A stretch of 64,000 nucleotides of DNA from Nocardia aurantiaca (lineage in GTDB: Bacteria > Actinomycetota > Actinomycetes > Mycobacteriales > Mycobacteriaceae). The position numbers were made by a program, and so were the translations under genes. Under the pieces are notes generated by a model. That model was not told where the DNA came from and did no database searches. It was given only the letters and a program-made list of their open reading frames with translations. Every line of letters begins with the position of its first letter. Position 1 is the stretch's first letter. Location: positions 124,001 to 188,000 of the forward strand of contig NZ_WMBB01000006.1 of NCBI RefSeq assembly GCF_009708175.1, given 5' to 3'. Positions 1-6,450 of this stretch are shown piece after piece.

Positions 1-18
1 GAGCCGTTTTCGTGTGCA

Positions 19-1059
19 TCATGCCCGCGCCCTTCCAAGGCTCTCACCGAGGATGCCGGTGGGCCGAACCATGAGCACCGCGACCAGCACCACGAACGCG
101 ACCACGTCGCGCCACTGGTCACCGAAGAGGACCTGGCCATAGTCCTCGGCCAGGCCCAGCATCAGCCCGCCCAGTAGCGCGCCACGCAGATTACCGATCC
201 CGCCCAGCACCGCCGCACTGAAAGCCTTGATACCCAGGATGAATCCGCCGTTGTAGATGATGCCATTGGGGATCTTGACGGTGTACAGCAGCGCGGCCGC
301 ACCTGCCAAGACACCACCAATGAGGAAGGTCAGCATGATGACCCGCTCACGGGAGACGCCCATCAGTGTGGCGGTGTCCGGATCCTGCGCCACGGCTCGA
401 ATACTGCGGCCGAATTTCGTCTTGTTTATGAGCAATTCTGTGGTGAGCGCGAGCGCCACCGCCGCCAGCACGATCACCAGCGCGATATTGGTCACCGACG
501 CGCCGAAGATCTTGAACTGCTCGGTGGGCGTCACCAGTTGGATCGGCTGCTGCGCATTGGTGCCTCCCAGCGTGTTGCCGGTCAGCTTGGGCAGCACATA
601 GTGCACGAATTCCTGCAGCACGAATGACATTCCGATGGCCGTGATCAGGAAGATCAAGGGTTTCGCGCCACGTTTGCGCAGCGGCCGGTAGGCGACCCGC
701 TCGAGTGCTACCGCCGCCGCACCGGAGACGAGCATGCCGAAGATCATGGCCGCTCCAAGATATAGGACGGTCAGCCCGACACCCTGGGAGTACGCATCAC
801 CGCTGGCAGCGAAACCAAAAATCATCAAGCCAACCATTTGACCGAACGTGCCCAGCATGAATACTTCCGAATGGGCAAAATTGATAAGGCGCAACACACC
901 GTAAACCAGTGTGTAACCGACCGCGACCAGAGCGTAGATCGAACCGTAGGTCAAACCCTCCACCGTGAGCCGCCAGAACTGATCGACTACCGCGGAGACA
1001 TTGAATTGGATGGACCCGCTCGCGAGCAGGGTCACACCAGCTATTGCGGGTGCAGACAT
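19..1059 (-). CDS. livH: Branched-chain amino acid ABC transporter permease LivH
   Basis: Inner-membrane permease of a high-affinity branched-chain amino acid (HAAT family) importer; it forms the channel with LivM. The 346-residue product is almost entirely hydrophobic, with the family pattern YGSIYALVAVGYTLVYG near residue 40 and the EAA-like region around GVSRERVIMLTFLIGG (about residue 235). The length is normal for LivH. It lies downstream of the binding-protein gene on the same strand, with an intrinsic terminator-like hairpin between them, so it may be expressed at a lower level. The stop codon at the left edge overlaps a possible ATG at 19-17 of a following minus-strand gene, expected to be livM, which runs out of the window. 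Substrate specificity is inferred from the family only. Confidence 0.93.
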   Translation of the reverse strand: MSAPAIAGVTLLASGSIQFNVSAVVDQFWRLTVEGLTYGSIYALVAVGYTLVYGVLRLINFAHSEVFMLGTFGQMVGLMIFGFAASGDAYSQGVGLTVLYLGAAMIFGMLVSGAAAVALERVAYRPLRKRGAKPLIFLITAIGMSFVLQEFVHYVLPKLTGNTLGGTNAQQPIQLVTPTEQFKIFGASVTNIALVIVLAAVALALTTELLINKTKFGRSIRAVAQDPDTATLMGVSRERVIMLTFLIGGVLAGAAALLYTVKIPNGIIYNGGFILGIKAFSAAVLGGIGNLRGALLGGLMLGLAEDYGQVLFGDQWRDVVAFVVLVAVLMVRPTGILGESLGRARA

Positions 1060-1083
1060 TCGTTACTTTCGCCGTCCTAGGAA

Positions 1084-1121
1084 AACAGCGTGCGCCGAAA
1101 GGAAGTTCGGCACACGCTGTT
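1084..1121 (-). terminator. Hairpin between livJ and livH (attenuator or terminator)
   Basis: Inverted repeat with two 16-nt arms carrying one mismatch (AACAGCGTGCGCCGAA against TTCGGCACACGCTGTT) and a 6-nt loop. Read on the minus strand it is followed directly by TTTTCC. It begins 18 nt after the livJ stop and ends 25 nt before the livH start, so it probably ends most transcripts after the binding-protein gene and lets a fraction continue into the permease genes. Confidence 0.75.
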
Positions 1122-1138
1122 CCGAATAACAGGGTGCG

Positions 1139-2383
1139 TTACTTGACCTGGTACATCCAGATCAGCGCGTTCGCCAATTCACCGGTCGAACCCCACTTAT
1201 ATTCGCGGGCCAGTCCCTGGCCGTCGTAGTTGCGCACGAAGTCGACCAGATCGGGACGGATGACCTTACCGGCCTCGATGCCCTTGAGCACGACGGTCGT
1301 CAGGTCGTAGCCCTCGGTCGAATAAGTGCCCGGCTCATAGTTATTAAATGCCTTGTAGGCAGCAGTGAACTTGTCCGAAGCCGGACCACACGGGCAGGAC
1401 AACAAGGCGTCCTTGGACTTTCCACCGGCCTGCTTGGTGAATTCGACGTCCTTGGTGCCGTCATCGGAGATGAAGGTCGCGGTCACGCCACCGTCGCGCA
1501 GCTGGCTCACCAGCGGGGCGGCCTCGGCGTAGTAGCCCGCGTAGAAGATGCCGTCCGGCTTTGCCGACGCCATTTTGGACACCGTCGCGGAGAAGTCCTT
1601 CTGCTTCGCCTTGACATTGGCCGCGCAGCTCGGGTCGGCGATCGAGCCCAGGCCCTCGGTGACGGTCTTGGCCAGGCCGGTGCCGTAATCGGAGTCGTCG
1701 CCGATGACGCAGATCTTCTTGAACTTGCCGGTGCCCTTCAGGTATCCCGCCACGGCCGGACCCTGGATGCCGTCGTTGCCGAGGCCGCGGAAGAAGTTCT
1801 TCCAGCCATTGCCGGTGAGGGTGACGTTGGTGGCCGAGGGGGTCAGCGACAGCAGGTTGGCGTCGCTGAGGATCTGGCCGGTCGCCTTGGTCTCGCCGGA
1901 GAAGGTCGGGCCGATCAGGGCCACGATCGACGGATCACTGACGATGGTCGGGATGACCTGGGTGGCCTTCTGCGGGTCGCCCTCGGTGTCGAATTCCTTG
2001 ACGGTGACCTGGCAGCCCGGATTTGCCTTGTTGTGCTGGTCCAGCGCCAGTTTCACGCCGCGGATGATGTTCAGGCCCAGGTTGGCGTTGTCACCGGTCA
2101 GCGGACCCGCCATCGCGATGGTCTGGGGCGCGCATTTGCCCTTGCCGTCGCCGGCCGGATCGGCAGCCGCGGTGGTGTCCTTGGCCGGAACTTCCTTGCC
2201 CTGACCATCCACCTGAACGAGGGGCTGAATGGTCAGATTCGACCCGCCCCCGCCCGAATTATCCGTTGATTTGCTGCTGCAACCCGCCGACGCCAGAGCG
2301 AGTACGACCGCCGCGCCGATGACCGCCGCTCGCGCCGTGCGACTACGCCGCAGGGAAGACGTGCGCGTCAATGAACCAAGCAC
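1139..2383 (-). CDS. livJ: Branched-chain amino acid ABC transporter substrate-binding lipoprotein
   Basis: Extracytoplasmic solute receptor (periplasmic-binding-protein type I, Leu/Ile/Val-binding family) of the LivHMGF importer. The 414-residue precursor has a basic N-terminus, a hydrophobic segment and a lipobox (LASAGC, Cys about residue 35), then a Gly/Ser-rich linker. The mature domain opens with QTIAMAGPLTGDNANLG and contains ALIGPTFSGETKATG and the hinge segment KICVIGDDSDYGTGLA, all characteristic of the family. Translation starts at a GTG preceded by GAGGTGAATC. It is the promoter-proximal gene of the liv operon; about 210 nt separate it from the next upstream gene. Which amino acid it prefers cannot be read from the sequence. 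Confidence 0.93.
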   Translation of the reverse strand: MLGSLTRTSSLRRSRTARAAVIGAAVVLALASAGCSSKSTDNSGGGGSNLTIQPLVQVDGQGKEVPAKDTTAAADPAGDGKGKCAPQTIAMAGPLTGDNANLGLNIIRGVKLALDQHNKANPGCQVTVKEFDTEGDPQKATQVIPTIVSDPSIVALIGPTFSGETKATGQILSDANLLSLTPSATNVTLTGNGWKNFFRGLGNDGIQGPAVAGYLKGTGKFKKICVIGDDSDYGTGLAKTVTEGLGSIADPSCAANVKAKQKDFSATVSKMASAKPDGIFYAGYYAEAAPLVSQLRDGGVTATFISDDGTKDVEFTKQAGGKSKDALLSCPCGPASDKFTAAYKAFNNYEPGTYSTEGYDLTTVVLKGIEAGKVIRPDLVDFVRNYDGQGLAREYKWGSTGELANALIWMYQVK

Positions 2384-2597
2384 GATTCACCTCATGTTCT
2401 GTGCTCCCCCGGGGTGACCGAGGAGGGCCGCCCCATCGATCGGCCCGTCCAGAACATAGCCCTGCCACGTTAGCTCCGCATCACATTCGAATCATCCATG
2501 TGACATCGCAACAAAAGCCGAACGCCCTGCTGTTACCGCACTGTTAATTTCTTCAGTGCATTCATGGCAACGCAGGGCGACGACGCGCAAATGCGCC

Positions 2598-3221
2598 TCA
2601 CTTCGGCGCGAGGTTCTCCAACACCACTTCCGCGACCGCCTTCATGGTGGTGCGACGGTCCATAGCCGTGCGCTGAATCCACTTGAAGGCCTGCGGCTCC
2701 GACAGCCCCTGCGTCTGCATGAGCACACCCTTGGCGCGCTCGACCAGCTTGCGCGTCTCGAGCCGGTCGGTCAGATTCGCGACCTCGCTCTCGAGCGCCG
2801 TGATCTCATGGAATCGGGAGGCGGCCAATTCGATGGCCGGCACCAGATCCGACTTGGTGAACGGCTTCACCAGGTACGCCATAGCCCCCGCGTCCCGCGC
2901 CCGCTCCACCAGGTCACGCTGGCTGAAGGCGGTCAGGATGACCACCGGCGCAACGCGTTTCGACGCGATCTCGGCCGCCGCGTCGATACCGTCGCGGCGC
3001 GGCATCTTCACGTCCATGATCACCAGATCCGGCCGCAGCTCCTCGGCGAGATCCACGGCCTGCTGGCCGTCTCCCGCCTCACCCACCACCTGATAGCCCT
3101 CTTCGGAGAGCATCTCCACCAGGTCCATCCGGATGAGCGCCTCGTCCTCGGCAACCACCACCCGCTTGGGGGCGAACGCCGCGGCATCCTTCTTCGAACC
3201 GCCCCCTGCTGTCGTTCCCAT
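2598..3221 (-). CDS. pdtaR: ANTAR-domain response regulator, PdtaR type
   Basis: Two-component response regulator that binds RNA rather than DNA: a receiver domain followed by an ANTAR domain, the layout of mycobacterial PdtaR (Rv1626), which acts with the histidine kinase PdtaS. The start chosen is the ATG at 3221 behind AGGGGTTCATC; this gives 207 residues, the usual length, whereas upstream in-frame starts only add unrelated sequence. The receiver spans about residues 19-137, with acidic residues E25 and D26, phospho-acceptor D70 (VIMDVKMP) and K119 (VKPF). ANTAR is about residues 147-203 (LVERAKGVLMQTQGLSEPQAFKW in part). No kinase gene is adjacent. The role as an antiterminator follows from the family. 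Confidence 0.93.
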   Translation of the reverse strand: MGTTAGGGSKKDAAAFAPKRVVVAEDEALIRMDLVEMLSEEGYQVVGEAGDGQQAVDLAEELRPDLVIMDVKMPRRDGIDAAAEIASKRVAPVVILTAFSQRDLVERARDAGAMAYLVKPFTKSDLVPAIELAASRFHEITALESEVANLTDRLETRKLVERAKGVLMQTQGLSEPQAFKWIQRTAMDRRTTMKAVAEVVLENLAPK

Positions 3222-3424
3222 AGATGAACCCCTGTCGCTTCCGAATACCGATACCCGATGACACCTCGTCTTGCGCCACCCTCGCAGGACCGGCGCGCAT
3301 CGAGTCACCCCAAAGAGTACCGTCGCCCCGCCCCTACAACCCATGTACCCAGCGCAAACTGACCAGTATCACAACCCCACACGCCACAGACCCCCTCGAT
3401 TAGTCTCTTCGCCCACTGACCCGC

Positions 3425-3430
3425 TATCAT
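3425..3430 (+). promoter_or_regulatory. Possible -10 hexamer of the tRNA-Leu gene
   Basis: TATCAT lies 13 nt before the first base of the mature tRNA, matching TATAAT at five of six positions and at the distance expected for a short 5' leader. No convincing -35 hexamer is visible at 16-18 nt upstream. Confidence 0.4.
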
Positions 3431-3443
3431 TTCCACCCGGTGC

Positions 3444-3530
3444 GCCGGGTTGGCGGAACTGGCAGACGCGACGGTCTCAAAAACCGTTGTCCGAAAGGAC
3501 GTGTGGGTTCGAGTCCCACACTCGGCACCA
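3444..3530 (+). tRNA. leuX-like: tRNA-Leu (CAA)
   Basis: Class II tRNA of 87 nt. The acceptor stem GCCGGGT pairs with ACTCGGC (one G-T pair), followed by discriminator A and an encoded CCA. The anticodon stem ACGGT/ACCGT closes the loop CTCAAAA, giving anticodon CAA (reads UUG). The long variable arm TGTCCGAAAGGACG is typical of tRNA-Leu, and the T arm is GTGGG-TTCGAGT-CCCAC. Its 3' half is the integration site of the mobile element that follows: the last 55 nt recur exactly at 13474-13528. The gene remains intact because the element restores the 3' end. Confidence 0.95.
3476..3530 (+). repeat. attL core: 3' half of tRNA-Leu
   Basis: A 55-bp segment from CTCAAAA of the anticodon loop to the encoded CCA, identical base for base to 13474-13528. 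The flanking bases differ on both sides (T before and A after here; C before and C after at the other copy), which fixes the limits of the repeat. Confidence 0.93.
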
Positions 3531-3536
3531 AGGTAG

Positions 3537-3568
3537 AGGGCCATTTCGGTGATCACCGAAATGGCCCT
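3537..3568 (+). terminator. Terminator downstream of tRNA-Leu, brought in by the element
   Basis: Perfect 14-bp stem (AGGGCCATTTCGGT with ACCGAAATGGCCCT) closed by a GATC loop and followed by TCTTCT. It begins 7 nt after the tRNA CCA and sits just inside the element, so it now terminates the tRNA transcript; being symmetrical, it can also terminate the integrase message arriving from the other side. Confidence 0.85.
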
Positions 3569-3572
3569 TCTT

Positions 3573-4529
3573 CTATCCGGTACGCAGCCGGTACGCAGCA
3601 GCCTGCGCGCCCGCTTCCATCCCCTTGGCGACTGCATCCAGATCGTCCGGGAACAGGTGCCCGTACAGGTCAAGGGTCAGCGTCGCCGTTTTGTGCCCCA
3701 GCATCCGTTGTACGACTTTGATATTCGCCCCAGCGCTGATCGCCAACGAGGCGGCGGTGTGCCGAAGCCCGTGCGGCACAACACCACTCAGATCTACCTC
3801 CGCAGCCGCGTGATCGAATACCCAGCGGAACTCGGTTGAGGTGAGGAACCCACCCTTATGGCTGGGGAACACCAACGCGTCGGGTGCCCGACCTTCGAGG
3901 AGCGCGCCGAGTTCCTTCGCCAGGCTCGCGGGAACGGGCACGGTCCGAGTCGTGTGGTTCTTCGTATCGGTCTCCACGTACCCCCTGCCGGTAACGGGAG
4001 TTGCCGATCGGGCCACGGTGATCCGCTGGGCGTCGAGGTCAACCGCTCGCGTCCGGATCGCGATGGCCTCACCGAAACGGATCCCTGTGTAGGCGAGAGT
4101 CAACACCAGCGGACGGAACCTGCCGGCGGCCATCCCGAGTCGGAGCACCTCGAGATGCGTGAGGTACCGCCGCTCCGCCGTGGTCATGGAGGGCAGATCG
4201 ATCTCATCGGCGGGGTTGGTCGCCAATCGCTTGGCCTTGATGGCGAATTTCAATATCTGGTTGAGCACTCGGTAGGACTGGATCACCCGTGATGCGGAGA
4301 GTCCGCGGCCTTCGAATCGGGCGCTGCCCGAATGCGAGAGGTCGACAACCCACTGCTGGATATCCTCGAACTCGATTTCCCGCAGCGGGACCTCTCCCCA
4401 CCGGGGAATCACGGTGCTATCGAGAAGGGATCGATAACCGGCGACCGTCTTGGGCTTGCGGAGCTCCTTGGTCGCGAACCACTTTTCGGCGACGATGGAG
4501 AACAGGACTCCGCTGCGGTCGGGGTCCAC
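3573..4529 (-). CDS. int: Tyrosine site-specific integrase, N-terminally truncated
   Basis: Phage-type tyrosine recombinase that would integrate and excise the element at tRNA-Leu. From the GTG at 4529 it is 318 residues: a core-binding domain at about 8-110 and a catalytic domain at about 120-300 with all expected residues, R151 (TGIRFGEA), K190, H253 and R256 (HGLRHT), H279 (MLGHK) and Y289 (LYGHLF). Integrase-like sequence (VDSDVTTKVATGTW) continues in frame upstream of the GTG to about 4575 but then stops resembling the family and has no start codon, so the N-terminal arm-binding domain, roughly 50 residues, appears deleted. No good ribosome site precedes the GTG. Probably crippled for directional recombination although the catalytic core is intact. 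Confidence 0.88.
   Translation of the reverse strand: MDPDRSGVLFSIVAEKWFATKELRKPKTVAGYRSLLDSTVIPRWGEVPLREIEFEDIQQWVVDLSHSGSARFEGRGLSASRVIQSYRVLNQILKFAIKAKRLATNPADEIDLPSMTTAERRYLTHLEVLRLGMAAGRFRPLVLTLAYTGIRFGEAIAIRTRAVDLDAQRITVARSATPVTGRGYVETDTKNHTTRTVPVPASLAKELGALLEGRAPDALVFPSHKGGFLTSTEFRWVFDHAAAEVDLSGVVPHGLRHTAASLAISAGANIKVVQRMLGHKTATLTLDLYGHLFPDDLDAVAKGMEAGAQAAAYRLRTG
3579..3601 (+). repeat. Left copy of paired GTACGCAGC repeats (possible integrase arm sites)
   Basis: Two tandem copies of GGTACGCAGC at an 11-bp period. The same 23-bp arrangement, with two mismatches, is found in the same orientation at 13338-13360 near the other end of the element. Here it overlaps the last codons of the integrase gene, 49 bp inside attL. 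Placement near both ends and the one-turn spacing suggest integrase arm-binding sites; this is inference. Confidence 0.55.
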
Positions 4530-4592
4530 CCAAGTCCCGGTGGCGACCTTCGTGGTGACGTCGCTGTCGACCTTTTCGATGCTTCGACATTC

Positions 4593-5351
4593 ATGAAGGA
4601 TGAAGACGTTCTCTATTGGATGTTAAAACAGCCAGACCTATACAACGACCTGCGAGAGAGGTACGAATACTTTCGACGGCTGGACCGGGCAGTAATTGGC
4701 CGTAAGATTCATGCACAGCCTGGAATAAGATGGGCGCTGGACCTCTTGCCAGATTCTCCATTGGAAGCCATCACCGTTATAAGATCCTACCTTCGAATCC
4801 ATGATGAAATGCTGGCAGAGGGAAGAGCAGACGGGCTTGAAGACGCCATTGAAATAATCGATGCATACTACATAAACTCAGATTCCCGAGATAATCTCGA
4901 AGCACTCTTCTCTCTTAGCCCACGCGAATTTGAGATACTTATTTCTAATCTCTACAGAATGATGGGATACAAGGTGCTTCTTACCGCTCCTCAACGAGAT
5001 GGAGGGAGGGACATCGTAGCGGAGAGATCGAAGCTCGGGGAAAAACAGCGGGTACTTATCGAGTGCAAACAATACAGCGGAACGGTAAAGGTTGATATAG
5101 CTCGCGCGCTACTAGGCGTCGTGGCAACCGAACGCGCAAACGGCGGCATTCTGGTTACTACAGGACGCTGTTCAAAGGGAGTGCGGGACCTAGCAAAAAG
5201 TGACGACAGGCTTGATTTCGTGGATGGCGATAAGCTCGGTCTGCTATTGAATCAGCATTTTGGCACCGAGTGGCGTCGGCGCTTAGTACGACTTTCCACT
5301 CACAATCCGAGGAGCAACCTGTCGGCGGATGAATTATCCGGAGGTCAATAG
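4593..5351 (+). CDS. Mrr-like restriction endonuclease, probably 5'-truncated
   Basis: Predicted DNA-cleaving enzyme of the Mrr_cat (PD-(D/E)XK) type, a fold used by type IV restriction enzymes against modified DNA. From the ATG at 4593 the product is 252 residues. The nuclease domain is about residues 107-222: SPREFEILISNLYRMMGYKV, then the catalytic motif GGRDIV (D140), the strand IECKQY (E157, K159) and GGILVTTGRCSKGVRDL. Residues 1-105 are helical with no recognised domain. There is no ribosome binding site before the ATG, and the bases upstream belong to the opposite-strand integrase, so the original 5' end is probably lost. Base composition is clearly more AT-rich than the neighbours. 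It is followed directly by a membrane-protein gene. Confidence 0.8.
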   Translation: MKDEDVLYWMLKQPDLYNDLRERYEYFRRLDRAVIGRKIHAQPGIRWALDLLPDSPLEAITVIRSYLRIHDEMLAEGRADGLEDAIEIIDAYYINSDSRDNLEALFSLSPREFEILISNLYRMMGYKVLLTAPQRDGGRDIVAERSKLGEKQRVLIECKQYSGTVKVDIARALLGVVATERANGGILVTTGRCSKGVRDLAKSDDRLDFVDGDKLGLLLNQHFGTEWRRRLVRLSTHNPRSNLSADELSGGQ

Positions 5352-5352
5352 A

Positions 5353-5988
5353 ATGGACGCAAGCTTAGCGGCAGTGCTCGGCGCCGTGGTCGGGGCGATC
5401 GGACCAAGCACAACCGCCGCGGTAAGCGGCGTACTTGGTCGCCGATCATCCCTCGTGCAAATGAAGGTGGACTACACCAAGATGGTGTATGACCACCGCC
5501 GTGAGGCGTACCAGCAGTTTGCAACTCGCGTTCAGTCGGTGCATGCCTTTCTCGGTAATGCGCAGGAGAACTTGGTCTTTGCAGGTGATCTGGAAGCTCC
5601 GGTACGAGACAACCAGATGGAGGGGGTCGGCAAGTGCTTTGCGGAGGCGGAAACGTCGACAGAGTCGGCCATCCTACAGAGCAAGACAATTCGAGAACTC
5701 TACGCCGACGTATCCATCCAATCCCCCGACCAATCTCTCACACTAGCCGCGAACGCCCTCGTCATCGCACTGGATGCCGAACTAGAACACACGAGGAGAT
5801 GGCTGGTGTCTGAGCTGGAAATAGACGATTGGGCTGGGCAATCCGAATACAGAAAGCGGGCACTTGAAGCCCACAGGCTGGTTAGCGAACGCTTTTTGGA
5901 CTTCTCGCGGGCTGCGTCAAATATACTCGGTTCCGACGGCACCGAAATTGCATCAGACCGACGTCGACTGCGATTTTGGAGACGATGA
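5353..5988 (+). CDS. Hypothetical membrane-anchored protein, partner of the endonuclease gene
   Basis: The function is not recognised. The 211-residue product begins at an ATG preceded by GGAGGTCAATAGA, one base after the endonuclease stop, so the two genes are translationally coupled. Residues 3-28 form one hydrophobic segment rich in Ala and Gly (AAVLGAVVGAIGP in part), followed by a basic stretch GRR and then a long, mostly helical, charged region without cysteines. The C-terminus is basic (DRRRLRFWRR). A single N-terminal membrane anchor with a helical cytoplasmic domain beside a nuclease resembles the effector-plus-membrane layout of some anti-phage loci, but that is only an analogy. The gene is likely real because of its Shine-Dalgarno site and coupling. 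Confidence 0.75.
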   Translation: MDASLAAVLGAVVGAIGPSTTAAVSGVLGRRSSLVQMKVDYTKMVYDHRREAYQQFATRVQSVHAFLGNAQENLVFAGDLEAPVRDNQMEGVGKCFAEAETSTESAILQSKTIRELYADVSIQSPDQSLTLAANALVIALDAELEHTRRWLVSELEIDDWAGQSEYRKRALEAHRLVSERFLDFSRAASNILGSDGTEIASDRRRLRFWRR

Positions 5989-6030
5989 GCAAGACCATAT
6001 GAGCGATCCCCGACGACGAGCCCAGGACTG

Positions 6031-6450
6031 CTATTTCGGGGGATATGTCGCTGCGACGGATGACTCATGAGCGGAGAACTTTTCATCCCACTCGCGCTGA
6101 TAGAAGTCGTGCGGAATGAGGGCGAATTTCGCTTCGTCGAAAGTTTCCATATTATGGTCGATCACGTACATATCGGGCTTACCGCTGGAATCGAAGAATT
6201 TGCGTGGCTCTCCGGTACGTTCATTGCGGTAGTTGTTGAATTTTTCAAAGATTCTCGGATCTATCTTAGAATAGTCAACAACAATCTGCGCCTGGTCAAC
6301 ATAGGGATCATACTTGGTCGGGGTGGAGGTTTGGACCGTCGTATTGTTCGCTCCGTGGGATGATTCCCCTGTGGAGCAGGCGGCAGTCGAGAGTAATGCC
6401 CCGAGCGCCACCGCAAGTATCAATGTTGCTTTGGCGGCGGTCCGTATCAT
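6031..6450 (-). CDS. Lipoprotein related to the C-terminus of the neighbouring effector
   Basis: A 139-residue predicted lipoprotein: signal peptide at 1-24 with a lipobox-like LLSTAAC (Cys25), then a Ser/Thr-rich linker. Residues 68-108 (FEKFNN ... FFDSSGKPDMYVIDHN ... FDEAK) align by eye with residues 737-775 of the 809-residue protein encoded immediately upstream, with about 19 identities in 39 positions. Its start overlaps the stop of that gene (ATGA), so the two are coupled. No family is recognised. Candidate roles are a surface-exposed immunity or decoy protein for the effector, or a duplicated ligand-binding module; the sequence does not decide between them. Confidence 0.82.
   Translation of the reverse strand: MIRTAAKATLILAVALGALLSTAACSTGESSHGANNTTVQTSTPTKYDPYVDQAQIVVDYSKIDPRIFEKFNNYRNERTGEPRKFFDSSGKPDMYVIDHNMETFDEAKFALIPHDFYQREWDEKFSAHESSVAATYPPK

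Noticed and set aside
4332..4592. 87-residue upstream extension of the Mrr-like reading frame
   Set aside because: It is antisense to the integrase gene and has no homology of its own; the frame is open by chance.
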